A DNA stretch of 64,000 nt from WTJH01 sp049598145. GTDB lineage: Bacteria > Bacteroidota > Bacteroidia > Flavobacteriales > Flavobacteriaceae. Made by a program: the position numbers and the translations under genes. The notes beneath the pieces were generated by a model. That model worked only from the letters and a program-made list of their open reading frames with translations, searched no databases and was not told the origin of the DNA. Where the stretch lies: NCBI GenBank assembly GCA_049598145.1, contig JBMYNJ010000001.1:1-64000 (forward strand). Direction: 5' to 3'. This document shows positions 16,498-25,571 of the stretch, piece after piece; the stretch's first letter is position 1, and each line of letters begins with the position of its first letter.

Positions 16498-17787
16498 TTA
16501 AATATTGTTTGAATTATCCAGGACAAGCCTGACATTTTTAATTAAGATAAAGAGAGCTCCCACAGCCAAACAAACCGAGATGGTAATGGCCACAAAGGCA
16601 GGAGTATAAGATCCGCCAGTAGTGATTTGTCCAATAAACCAATTCATGATCATTGGAGAAAAAGCTGCCACCGTTCCGGCTAATCCAGCAAGAGTACCAA
16701 CCGATGGCCCTCTAAATAAATCGCTGGACAGGGTTTGAATGTTTCCAATGGCAAATTGAAAGCCAAAAAGGGCAATCCCGGCAAGGTAAATGAAGGTCAT
16801 ATAGTTTGAATCATTTACGAAAAGGATAATGGATACAAAGCCTGTAATGATTAATAGACTTCCGAGGACTATACTGGCTTTTCTCCCAAAATCAACCGTA
16901 CTACGTTTAATCAATCTTTCGGTAAACAAACCTCCCAATATTCCTCCTGCTGCGGCCATGAGATAAGAAATCCACATTGTATTCCCAATTTCTTCTATAC
17001 TCAACCCAAATTTAGAGTTCAGATAAATGGGCATCCAACCGGCGAAAAACCACCAAATGGGCTCTATAAAAAATCGACACAACAATACTCCCCAAGGTTC
17101 TTTGTAATTTAAAATGGTGCCTAAGGAAAGACTCTTTGCGTCTTCTTCGGGAGGAGTTTTATCCAACTCTCGATCTTGCAGGATCAGCTGGCGTTCTTGA
17201 TCGGTGATCCAGGGGTGATTTTCAGGTTTAGACTTGTGAATCACTAGCCAAGGGATCACCCATAAAAGACCCACGAGTCCTAAAATTACATAGGTGGACT
17301 TCCATCCAAACTGTGCATATAAAAATACAATGATGATCGGTGCGATTACATTGCCTATAGACGCTCCAGAATTAAATATACCTTGAGCTAAAGCTCTTTG
17401 TTTAACAGGAAACCATTCGCCATTGCTTTTCACTGCTCCAGGCCATAAACCCGCTTCTCCAAGTCCTAACATGCCTCGAGCAATAGACAAACTGATCACT
17501 CCCCGTGCAACGGCATGAAATGCTGCTGCTAAAGACCATACCACTATGGATAATACAAAGCCTATTCGGGTGCCAATTTGATCATAGAGACGACCCGATA
17601 GAAATTTACTCAGAGCATAGGTAACCATGAAAACATTAAGCATCGAGGCATAATCAGAATTATCCATTCCAAGCTCTTCTCCCATTTGCGGCCATAACAA
17701 AGCAAATGCGGTACGATCGATATAATTGATAACAGTGGCTAGGAAGATTAATCCAATGATCCACCATCGAAGTCCATTAACTTTCAT
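16498..17787 (-). CDS. MFS transporter, hexuronate/DEH-type
   Basis: 429 aa with 12 predicted helices. The N-terminal helix has NYIDRTAFALLWPQM, typical of the ExuT/ACS anion:cation symporter branch, and the GRLYDQIGTR loop corresponds to the MFS loop 2-3 signature. GLGEAGLWPG in helix 4 is also typical. It probably moves unsaturated uronate or DEH from periplasm to cytoplasm. It is 17 bp upstream of the DEH reductase and 95 bp downstream of the FadR-type regulator. Confidence 0.88.
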   Translation of the reverse strand: MKVNGLRWWIIGLIFLATVINYIDRTAFALLWPQMGEELGMDNSDYASMLNVFMVTYALSKFLSGRLYDQIGTRIGFVLSIVVWSLAAAFHAVARGVISLSIARGMLGLGEAGLWPGAVKSNGEWFPVKQRALAQGIFNSGASIGNVIAPIIIVFLYAQFGWKSTYVILGLVGLLWVIPWLVIHKSKPENHPWITDQERQLILQDRELDKTPPEEDAKSLSLGTILNYKEPWGVLLCRFFIEPIWWFFAGWMPIYLNSKFGLSIEEIGNTMWISYLMAAAGGILGGLFTERLIKRSTVDFGRKASIVLGSLLIITGFVSIILFVNDSNYMTFIYLAGIALFGFQFAIGNIQTLSSDLFRGPSVGTLAGLAGTVAAFSPMIMNWFIGQITTGGSYTPAFVAITISVCLAVGALFILIKNVRLVLDNSNNI

Positions 17788-17882
17788 TTTACAGGTATAT
17801 ACATCTTTACGACTTGAATAATCTATAGATCTAAGTCATTACGAGATGTTGTGGTTATTTAATAAGGAGGGTTGTAGTTGTC

Positions 17883-18575
17883 TTAGTCAACTTCATAGCA
17901 ATACTGATACAGCACATGAAAGTGTTCTTTCATAGCTTTCTTTGCAGCAACAGGGTCTTTTTCCTTGATGGCATCCACGATTTTTTTGTGTTCTTGTATT
18001 CCCATAAAAGCCGTATTGGCATCACAAAAATGATACTTCTCAAAATTATTGATAATCTCCGGCGTTATCTTGAGCATAAAACTAATCAAGGTCGGATTCG
18101 CACTAGCTCGAGCAATAGCTAAATGGAAAAGTAAATCTTCCTGAACGGCATCTTCCCCTCGGATCACTTTATCAGAATAAGCCGCTAAGGCTTCTTCCAT
18201 TCGGTGAATGTCCTCTGGTTTATGTCGCAGCGCAGCGAGTTTAACACCCTTGAGTTCGAGGAAAATACGCCCTTCTACCAATTCTTTAAAACTGGGTTTC
18301 TTCAGGTTTAAGATGTCGTCTATCATTCCGTTAAGGGCGGTGATCCCAATATCCGCGACAAAAGTTCCACTTTGAGGAATTGATTTCACCAAACCGTAAA
18401 ATTCAAGAGTTTGTAACGCTTCTCTAAGGTTATTACGAGTAACGTTAAAGCGTTCAGACAACATGCGTTCTGAAGGTAACTTATCTCCAGGTTCAAGATT
18501 TTTAAAATTGATTAAATCCTTGAGTTTAGAAATTATTTCCTTTTGAACTGCCTGTATACCGCTATCAATTATCAT
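17883..18575 (-). CDS. FadR-type GntR regulator of the alginate locus
   Basis: 230 aa. The N-terminal winged helix shows the GntR pattern (LEPGDKLPSERMLSERFNVTRNNLREALQTLE, residues ~25-56). The C-terminal all-helical FCD domain has the metal/effector-binding residues in DLLFHLAIARAS and EHKKIVDAI. Such regulators usually bind a pathway intermediate such as KDG or KDPG and leave DNA. It is the first gene of the minus-strand catabolic operon, and a palindrome sits 27 bp before its start, suggesting autoregulation. Confidence 0.9.
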   Translation of the reverse strand: MIIDSGIQAVQKEIISKLKDLINFKNLEPGDKLPSERMLSERFNVTRNNLREALQTLEFYGLVKSIPQSGTFVADIGITALNGMIDDILNLKKPSFKELVEGRIFLELKGVKLAALRHKPEDIHRMEEALAAYSDKVIRGEDAVQEDLLFHLAIARASANPTLISFMLKITPEIINNFEKYHFCDANTAFMGIQEHKKIVDAIKEKDPVAAKKAMKEHFHVLYQYCYEVD

Positions 18576-18601
18576 AATATCAATTGCCTGATTAGAACAC
18601 T

Positions 18602-18619
18602 AAACTGGTTTTCCAGTTT
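18602..18619. promoter_or_regulatory. Candidate FadR/GntR operator upstream of the regulator gene
   Basis: AAACTGG-TTTT-CCAGTTT, a perfect 7-bp inverted repeat with a 4-bp centre. It shares the TGGTWTWCCA core with the sites at 25125-25165 and 30111-30136. It lies between the PL7 gene stop and the regulator start. Confidence 0.7.
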
Positions 18620-18658
18620 GGTTAAGCAAATGTAATAAATCTAGAAAAGTTTAAACTG

Positions 18659-19612
18659 CTAATCATGGTTAACTTCTAAGGTATAATATTTGACTTTAGA
18701 AAACGCCCCATCATCTCGAGTTGCTAAATAGTTTCCTGCCTTGAAGTAATTTTCAAAAATACCCCAACGCTCCATATGTTCACCCGAATACACATAAGAT
18801 TCCGAATCGTTAAGAACCACTTCCATCCGGGCCTCGGATGCAATGATCTCTAAAGTGAAACTCGAAGTCCCTACGTAAGTATTCATGGTATGCCCTTCAT
18901 CGTCTACCCAAGCAGAAGTGTATAATGCCTCTGCATCTGTGGCGTTTAAATCGCCTAAGAGTTTAGACTTTAAGCGTACATACCCTCTAACCCAATAGAT
19001 TTTCATAATAGGAGGCGCGTTATTGTCGTCCTCCCCAATTAAATCTCGTTGTTCATTGGTTAACCGTCCATGAATTTGCATAACAATTGTCCGATGTTTT
19101 GAGCCGTCCGCATCGGTAGAAATATCCGGAACCGCTAGAGTACCCCGTATTCTCCCTCCTTCTGCAAAAGTCCAATTCACATCGTTCCGACCCGGTTCCA
19201 TTTGTTCTCTTAATTCCGTTCTGGAATATGAAGAATTGGCGGTCGTTGCTCCAGGATAGGTGTAAAAAACTAAAGAACCATCAATAGAATCGTTATAAAA
19301 AAAAGGCTTAACGGTTTCGTTTGTCCCATAATCCAGAATCTCTGGTGGCTCTATTTCGGTTGGATTTCCGATCGGTAATGTGAGCTTCCAGTGACTCAAA
19401 TCAATATTTGGCAAACGATAATCTTGTGTAGTAGATGAAGCTGTAGAACTCCCCCCTCCATCACCATTAGTTGCTGAAGATGAAGGCGGAGGGGTTACTA
19501 CAGGAATTGGTGTAGGGGATTCTCCGTTATCTTGACCGCTACAACTTGCCAAAAGGCAGGTAGAAATCAAAAACAAATGAAAAACAACAATATTTAATCG
19601 AAGATATCCCAT
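18659..19612 (-). CDS. PL7 alginate lyase, lipoprotein
   Basis: 317 aa. The signal peptide ends in the lipobox LASC (Cys 24), followed by a Ser/Thr/Gly/Pro-rich linker to about residue 65. The PL7 jelly-roll has SRTELRE, which holds the catalytic Arg, and MQIHG, the Q-I-H motif with the catalytic His. YFKAGNYLA near the C-terminus holds the catalytic Tyr. The canonical third motif ends in Gln, which here is Ala. The enzyme cleaves alginate by beta-elimination at the cell surface. It ends the susC-susD operon. Confidence 0.9.
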   Translation of the reverse strand: MGYLRLNIVVFHLFLISTCLLASCSGQDNGESPTPIPVVTPPPSSSATNGDGGGSSTASSTTQDYRLPNIDLSHWKLTLPIGNPTEIEPPEILDYGTNETVKPFFYNDSIDGSLVFYTYPGATTANSSYSRTELREQMEPGRNDVNWTFAEGGRIRGTLAVPDISTDADGSKHRTIVMQIHGRLTNEQRDLIGEDDNNAPPIMKIYWVRGYVRLKSKLLGDLNATDAEALYTSAWVDDEGHTMNTYVGTSSFTLEIIASEARMEVVLNDSESYVYSGEHMERWGIFENYFKAGNYLATRDDGAFSKVKYYTLEVNHD

Positions 19613-19629
19613 GCAACACCTTAAGTTAG

Positions 19630-20475
19630 TTACAATTGTTCAATTGAGAATGTATCTAAACGACTTTCAACACCTTGATTCGTTACAAAAATGGCGATCT
19701 CCGAATGGTCTCCTGAATTGAAAGTCACAGAAGATGCCACATAGGTGCTGGAAGAAGACTGATCGTTTACAGTAACAGAACTTAGAGTAGCACCAGCCAC
19801 TGCGGCAGGATCGTTTACATCCCCGCCCAAAATGGCTACTGTTAAACTTCCTACAGGGGATGTTTTCATCGTATAATAAAAATTCACTCGATAGTCTGTA
19901 TCTGGTAAAACCGTAATCAACTGATAAGCAATTCGATCCCCTCCAGAAGGAAATTTAGCAGCTTTTTCCCCTTCGTGTACCGGGCTGGAAGTAATCTGAA
20001 TCACTCCTCCAAGGTTGGAGTTTCGCCAGTGATCGCGATAGCTATCTTCTCCTGGTTCATCGAAACCTGGATTTAAAATGACCGGTGTAAAGGAAATTTC
20101 AGGCTCAACTACCTCAACTTGTTTGGTGACCGAATCACTCATACCGTTGCCATCGGTTGCGGTAAGAGAAACTTCGTAGGTTCCCTCTGCAGCAAAGGTA
20201 AATGAAGGGTCTTGTGAAGTAGAAGTCGCTCCTCCTGGAAAAGACCAAGAGTAGGTGGTTGCACTATTCGACTGGTTGGAAAAATTAACTATCAAATAGT
20301 CGGCTTCACTTGGTGCATAAGAAAAATTGGCTGTCGGCAAAGTATTATCGGCAATCGAACCGGCCTCCGGCAATTCCAACTCATCACAGCCAGTGAAACT
20401 TAAGCCCGCCACAAGCAGTATCGCTAGCGGGCTTTTAAAGTATTTCAGTGTGTTTGAATAAAATGTCATAATCAT
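19630..20475 (-). CDS. PKD-domain lipoprotein in SusE position
   Basis: 281 aa. The signal ends at FTGC (Cys 30). A PKD domain spans about residues 45-125, with TYSWSFPGGATS and EGTYEVSLTATDGNG. A C-terminal beta-sandwich resembling a carbohydrate-binding module (NPGFDEPGEDSYRDHW, then DYRVNFYYTMK) follows. It lies 40 bp after susD and 17 bp before PL7, so it probably is a surface glycan-binding protein that helps capture alginate. ATG at 20469 is an alternative start. No catalytic motif is seen. Confidence 0.8.
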   Translation of the reverse strand: MIMTFYSNTLKYFKSPLAILLVAGLSFTGCDELELPEAGSIADNTLPTANFSYAPSEADYLIVNFSNQSNSATTYSWSFPGGATSTSQDPSFTFAAEGTYEVSLTATDGNGMSDSVTKQVEVVEPEISFTPVILNPGFDEPGEDSYRDHWRNSNLGGVIQITSSPVHEGEKAAKFPSGGDRIAYQLITVLPDTDYRVNFYYTMKTSPVGSLTVAILGGDVNDPAAVAGATLSSVTVNDQSSSSTYVASSVTFNSGDHSEIAIFVTNQGVESRLDTFSIEQL

Positions 20476-20514
20476 AAGTTTTAACAGGGAAAATCCCTTG
20501 AATTCAAATCGGAA

Positions 20515-21903
20515 TTAATACCCAGGATTCTGAGTTAACAATCCTTTACTTAATCCTATTTCACGTTGTGGAATAGGCAATAGTAGATCTGTAGAGGAGA
20601 AACTTGCTCCTGTATCTGTAGCAAAAGCAGACAAAACTTCTTGGGCCACTCCGAATCGAATCAAATCAAAAAGGCGATGATTTTCAAAAGCCAGTTCAAC
20701 ACGGCGTTCTTGCAATAAAGAAGCCTTGGTCACCCCATTGGCATTGGGTCGTCCAGCACGTGTTCTGACTTGATTGAAGTAGTCAATCGCTCTAGCATCG
20801 TTTGTCCCGTCTTGACCGGCAATAACCGCCTCTGCATACATCAATAAAATATCAGCATAGCGCAATACGATCCAATCGTTTCCTGCTTTAGTTAAATCAA
20901 AATCCTCGCTCGGCAAGAACTTAGCTACCTGATGGAACTGTGGTTGTGCCACATCTACTCGGTAGGAAACTATGGTTCTTGAACCCCCAAAATCGTCTAA
21001 GGCTTCACGGGCATCATCTGTCACATAGTTGACCCCAGAAGTACGCCCAACCGCATTTAACCATTCTGAAGAAAAGTTTTGGCTGTCTTCACCTCCGGGG
21101 TTATACCCTATGGCAAAGATCGTTTCATTGTTGTCTTCGTTATAAAAAACATCGTTAAAATCGGCTTCTAAACTGTAATCATCTGAATTGATTACGCCCT
21201 CAAGATGAGTTTTGGCATCACTATACTCCCCTAAAGTCAAGTGCACTTTAGCCAACAGCCCTTGGGCAGCTGCTCGAGAGGCTCGGGTTCGGCTCGAATT
21301 ATTCAAATTAGCGGCAGCAAACCCCAAGTCGTCTTTAATAAGCGTGTAAATATCTGCTAAAGGGGCTCGTGTATAAGCTAAAGCAGTATCTTCTGGACCC
21401 GTCACTTGGGAGATCAGTGGTACCTGTCCAAAGAGTCGTACCAAGTTAAAATAGGCATGTGCCCGAACAAATTTGGCCTCTGCCTCGAATCGATTACGAT
21501 CCCCGTCTGCCGCTGCAGTAAGGTTTTCCAAAACAAGATTGGCTCGATAAATTACGTTGTAAAAACTGCGATAATAATCGAGTACAATTCCATTGTTAGA
21601 TTCGATCGTGTAGTTTTCGAATTGTGCCGCTTCCCCTTCACTCGCTTTAGTCTGGGTGTTATCGGAACGCATCTCAGTTAAGTAAAACTCTACTTGAGTT
21701 GCGTGATTATCATTGGCACTCGAAGAGTTAACTCCTTGCAAACCGTCGTACATATTTACTACGGCCATTTCAATTTCTTCAGAACTGTTAAAGTAGTTTG
21801 AACCATTAATCCGTGAGGTTAAATCAGGCTCAAGAAAATCGCTTTCACAGGAAGAAAATAGAATTCCAACGAACAATAATGTGAGAATATTAAGATTTTT
21901 CAT
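20515..21903 (-). CDS. susD: SusD-like alginate-oligomer binding lipoprotein
   Basis: About 462 aa. ATG at 21903 gives a clean lipoprotein signal (FSSC, Cys 19); an ATG at 21927 adds eight residues. RagB/SusD features are FLEPDLTSRINGSNYF at the N-terminus, TPR-like helices with ADGDRNRFEAEAKFVRAHAYF, YADILLMYAEAV, and the C-terminal EVQ-like VELAFENHRLFDLIRFG and LLPIPQREI. It caps the SusC pore outside the outer membrane and binds substrate. The gene follows susC within 30 bp. Confidence 0.95.
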   Translation of the reverse strand: MKNLNILTLLFVGILFSSCESDFLEPDLTSRINGSNYFNSSEEIEMAVVNMYDGLQGVNSSSANDNHATQVEFYLTEMRSDNTQTKASEGEAAQFENYTIESNNGIVLDYYRSFYNVIYRANLVLENLTAAADGDRNRFEAEAKFVRAHAYFNLVRLFGQVPLISQVTGPEDTALAYTRAPLADIYTLIKDDLGFAAANLNNSSRTRASRAAAQGLLAKVHLTLGEYSDAKTHLEGVINSDDYSLEADFNDVFYNEDNNETIFAIGYNPGGEDSQNFSSEWLNAVGRTSGVNYVTDDAREALDDFGGSRTIVSYRVDVAQPQFHQVAKFLPSEDFDLTKAGNDWIVLRYADILLMYAEAVIAGQDGTNDARAIDYFNQVRTRAGRPNANGVTKASLLQERRVELAFENHRLFDLIRFGVAQEVLSAFATDTGASFSSTDLLLPIPQREIGLSKGLLTQNPGY

Positions 21904-21930
21904 AATTGTTGTATTTCTAAATTTCATGTA

Positions 21931-24900
21931 TTAAAATTCCAAATTTAGCCCTAAGGAAATCGTTCTAAAGATGGGAGATCCTGCACGTTGATACCCATAT
22001 GTGGTGGGTGAAGTGTTGTTGATCGACTCCGGGTTAAACCCGGTATAGTCATCAGCCGTGCTGTAAAGTAAATTCTGTCCAGCGACATAGATTCGAGCGC
22101 GTTGAAGGTTCAAGTTGCTGCGAAGGCTCGCGGGCAGTGTATAGCCAATATTAACATTTCTAAGCGCTACGTAAGAAGCATCCTGAATAATGTCATTGGT
22201 AAAGATTTTTTGTTTGATAAACTGTTGATTTGGTGTCGTCGCTGGATTGAAATCCTGATTAGAGTTGAACTGATTGAAGAGGTATTGATCTCCCATGTTT
22301 CGCACTTTTGCTCCGTGACTTCCTTGAATCATAAAGCTTAAATCGAAATTTCCAAAAGAAAACTCATTGGAAAAACTCCAAATTAAATCAGCATAAGGAT
22401 CCCCGAGGATGGTTTTATCGTCATCATCAATCAATCCGTCTCCGTTTAAGTCTCTTACATAAACGTCTTGGGCTTCCCCTCCAATCGGGAACCATGGATT
22501 TTTGATGTGCTCTAAAGCAATATCTTCATCCACTACCCATCCATAAAAAGAGGAAATTGGCTGACCCACTTGGTTGATCCACTCTGCTGCACGCTTGGCA
22601 TCAATACTCTGAATCTGTCCATCGGAATCTCCGAAAGCCACCAATTCGTTGTCATTGGTAGAGAGCAACAAAGTAGAGTTCCAACGTAAGGCAGGAGTAT
22701 CGATATTACGGGTACGCAATTCAAATTCCATTCCACTGTTCTTCACCTCTCCTAAGTTTACTACTGCTGAGTTAAATCCCGTCGTAGATGAAATTGGATT
22801 TTCTAACAAAAGTTGATCGCTACGACGCTCATAGTATTCAATTGCCCCTGTGATACGGTTGTTGAATAACCCAAAATCAATCCCGGGGTTGATTTCCATC
22901 GAGCGTTCCCACTGTAAGCCAGGGTTGGCAATATTGATGGGATTAAAAGCCGACTGAACGACTCCATCCACAACAGCCGTACTCGCCTGTAATAGGGAAA
23001 CGTAGGGGAAATTGTTTTGGAACACATCCCCCACGTTGAAAAACGGATTCCCTGTTACCCCATAACTGAAACGAAGCTTAAGATTGTTAAGGGTATTGTT
23101 GCCTGCTAGGAAATCTTCATTGGAGACAATCCAACCGACTGAAGCCGCCGGGAAGTTTCCGTATTTGGTCTCGGGTCCAAACGCAGAGTAACCATCACGA
23201 CGGAAACTCAAGGAAACGAGATATTTGTTTTTAAAGGCATAATTGACTCGTGAGATGTAAGCCAAAAGACGTTGAGCATAATCATAGGAATCTCCCTGAA
23301 CCGTTAAAGGATCAGCCGCTCCAATGGTACGGAGTAAGTCCGAAGAATAGCCTTGTCCCTGCAAGCTCTCGTATACCGTATCCCAGGTTTCAGCTGAGAT
23401 CCCCAAAATGGCGCTCACGTCATGATCTCCTATGGTTTTATTATAAGAGAAGAAATTATCGGCTACCATGTGGATTCTGTTGGTGGTCGCTACATTGTAT
23501 TGGGCATTCGAAGCACCATTTCTGTGGGCTTTAACTCCCTGCCAACGATCTTGCTGAGTGTTTTGAAAATCCCCCATCAAAGTGGTCTTAAAACTTAAAG
23601 CATCCGAAAACTCATACTTTCCATAAATACTTCCAAAGATTTTGAATTTATAATCGTTTCTGTGGCGTTCTTGAACCTTGGCTGCGGGGTTGGTATTCGA
23701 GGTGTCTGAGATGTCAGTCCCACTAGTAACAAACTCTTGATTATCAAAGTTCCAGTCGTCGAACATTCGTTGAACCGCATAATCTCCTACCTGTGCATTG
23801 GCATATTTTCCCCCATCTCGAACCCGATTGACCCGGGTAATGGTGTAATCATCTAAATATAAAGGGAGCCAAGGTGCCTGACGTAAGATGTCATGGGTAG
23901 ACCCATCAAATCTTCTTCGGTCGGTATAGGTCGGCGTAATGCTTACCCCTACTTTAAACTTGTTGGTGATTTTGGTATCGAGCTTTAGCTTTAAATTATA
24001 CTTTTTAAAGTCATCCGTCAGTAAAACTCCTTCATCGTGCAAATAGTTTAAAGCGGCACTGAAACGCGTTTGCTTATTTCCTCCACGAGCGCTAAAAGCA
24101 TGACTATTGATCGCACCTCCGTCAAAAATGACTTCTTGCCAATCGCGGTCCACTCCAGTGAGTTGCATCAATTGGGTTTTTAGCGATAAAGACCCGGTTG
24201 CTGCTTCTTCCTCAGCAGCCTCTTCAGCTAATGAGAAATAATAAGCATCACTTTGTCGGGCTTCCTTAAATCCGGTGAAGGCATTGTAGGAAAATTTTGT
24301 TTTCCCTTCAGTACCCTCTTTGGTGGTAATTAAGATAACCCCGTTGGCGCCCCGAGATCCATAAATCGCAGCAGAAGCCGCATCTTTTAAGATTTCAAAG
24401 GAAGCGACATCGTTCATGTCCAGCGACCCTAGATAATCGTTATCGACTAAAAGTCCATCCACCACAATCGCGGGATCAGAAACCCCAGTGATGGAACCCG
24501 TTCCCCGAATTCGAATGGTGGGTGCCGATCCGGCCTCCCCTTCAGTAGCAGCGATGTTTACCCCGGACACTTGACCGACAAGGGCATCGTCTACACGAGA
24601 AACGGCCATCTGATCAAGCTTTTCGTTTTTCACTTTGGAAATTGCTCCTGTTAATAAAGATTTTTTCTGGGTACCATATCCAGTTACAACTATTTCGTCA
24701 AGCTCATTCGCGTCTTGTTCTAGGGTGACAGCAATTGTGTCTTGCCCATTAAAATTGACGGCTTGGGTAAGATAGCCAAGATAGGATACAACAATGACAT
24801 CTCCCTGATTCAAGCTGAGGGTAAAATTCCCATCAAAATCAGTAGTGGTCCCGTTGTTCGTGTTCTGCACAACCACGTTAGCGCCCGGAATTGGGATCCC

Positions 24901-24999
24901 ATCAGACCCGGCAACCGTTCCGCTGACCTGTGTTTGTGCGAATGAAAGCGCACTGCATAACAACAAACTTAGCAGTGTTAGGTTCAATTTAATTTTCAT
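21931..24999 (-). CDS. susC: SusC-like TonB-dependent outer-membrane transporter
   Basis: About 1022 aa from ATG at 24999; the frame extends to GTG at 25035, but only the later start gives a clean signal peptide. A CarboxypepD_reg-like domain (TVAGSDGIPIPGANVVVQ, DFDGNFTLSL) precedes the plug (TGYGTQKKSLLTGAISKV, IRIRGTGSITG, YGSRGANGVILITTK). A 22-strand barrel follows, ending in a Phe (SLGLNLEF), as needed for Bam insertion. It imports alginate oligosaccharides with SusD. Three operator-like palindromes lie 126-166 bp upstream of the ATG. Confidence 0.96.
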   Translation of the reverse strand: MKIKLNLTLLSLLLCSALSFAQTQVSGTVAGSDGIPIPGANVVVQNTNNGTTTDFDGNFTLSLNQGDVIVVSYLGYLTQAVNFNGQDTIAVTLEQDANELDEIVVTGYGTQKKSLLTGAISKVKNEKLDQMAVSRVDDALVGQVSGVNIAATEGEAGSAPTIRIRGTGSITGVSDPAIVVDGLLVDNDYLGSLDMNDVASFEILKDAASAAIYGSRGANGVILITTKEGTEGKTKFSYNAFTGFKEARQSDAYYFSLAEEAAEEEAATGSLSLKTQLMQLTGVDRDWQEVIFDGGAINSHAFSARGGNKQTRFSAALNYLHDEGVLLTDDFKKYNLKLKLDTKITNKFKVGVSITPTYTDRRRFDGSTHDILRQAPWLPLYLDDYTITRVNRVRDGGKYANAQVGDYAVQRMFDDWNFDNQEFVTSGTDISDTSNTNPAAKVQERHRNDYKFKIFGSIYGKYEFSDALSFKTTLMGDFQNTQQDRWQGVKAHRNGASNAQYNVATTNRIHMVADNFFSYNKTIGDHDVSAILGISAETWDTVYESLQGQGYSSDLLRTIGAADPLTVQGDSYDYAQRLLAYISRVNYAFKNKYLVSLSFRRDGYSAFGPETKYGNFPAASVGWIVSNEDFLAGNNTLNNLKLRFSYGVTGNPFFNVGDVFQNNFPYVSLLQASTAVVDGVVQSAFNPINIANPGLQWERSMEINPGIDFGLFNNRITGAIEYYERRSDQLLLENPISSTTGFNSAVVNLGEVKNSGMEFELRTRNIDTPALRWNSTLLLSTNDNELVAFGDSDGQIQSIDAKRAAEWINQVGQPISSFYGWVVDEDIALEHIKNPWFPIGGEAQDVYVRDLNGDGLIDDDDKTILGDPYADLIWSFSNEFSFGNFDLSFMIQGSHGAKVRNMGDQYLFNQFNSNQDFNPATTPNQQFIKQKIFTNDIIQDASYVALRNVNIGYTLPASLRSNLNLQRARIYVAGQNLLYSTADDYTGFNPESINNTSPTTYGYQRAGSPIFRTISLGLNLEF

Positions 25000-25124
25000 A
25001 CGTACTTTAGTTAGATTTCTATTTTGTTTTAACACCTGCCCCGGTATTATTAACCACCGAAGAGGAGGAAAATCATTGGCCAGGTAGAGAATATCTGCCT
25101 AGACACTGATTTAAGTGCATTTTC

Positions 25125-25165
25125 AATCTGGTATTCCAGATTGGTATACCAGATTGGTTTTCCAA
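25125..25165. promoter_or_regulatory. Triple tandem operator upstream of susC
   Basis: Three palindromes lie end to end: AATCTGG-TATT-CCAGATT (25125-25142), TGGTATACCA (25142-25151) and TTGG-TTTT-CCAA (25154-25165). Their centres are 13 bp apart. They share the core of the site before the FadR-type regulator gene, so the same regulator probably binds here. Confidence 0.75.
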
Positions 25166-25208
25166 ATATACATTTATTTGAGGATCTTCAAAATTTTCTG
25201 CAAAAAAA

Positions 25209-25559
25209 TTATAACTCCATAAAATCTTCCCGGATAGGACTAAAGACGTCTATCAATTCCCCAGATTCTTTACAGATAGCTCCATGTAATGCATGAGGAG
25301 GAATATAAAAACTATCTCCGGCTCTAAGCGTTTGGGTTTTCCCAGCAATGGTAACTTCAAATGCTCCCGAAACCACGTAGGTCACTTGCGAATGATAGTG
25401 CTCGTGCATCTGACCTACCCCGCCGGTATCGAAATGTACCCGTACCAACATAATTTTGTCGTCATAGCCTAAGATTTTTCGTTTGACGCCAGGGGCTACA
25501 CTTTCCCATGCGACGTCTTGGTCCGTCACAAATTCTGAACTCGATCCAAAAGATTTCAT
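25209..25559 (-). CDS. kdgF: KdgF-like cupin
   Basis: 116 aa single cupin domain. The metal site is formed by HEHYHSQ near residue 53, a downstream Gln, and HALHG near residue 88; GDSFYIPPHALH is cupin motif 2. KdgF converts 4,5-unsaturated monouronates from alginate or pectin to linear ketouronates. Its place 12 bp after the PL17 gene puts it directly after the enzyme that makes its substrate. No signal peptide, so cytoplasmic or periplasmic by an unseen route. Confidence 0.88.
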   Translation of the reverse strand: MKSFGSSSEFVTDQDVAWESVAPGVKRKILGYDDKIMLVRVHFDTGGVGQMHEHYHSQVTYVVSGAFEVTIAGKTQTLRAGDSFYIPPHALHGAICKESGELIDVFSPIREDFMEL

Positions 25560-25571
25560 AAGTATTATAGT

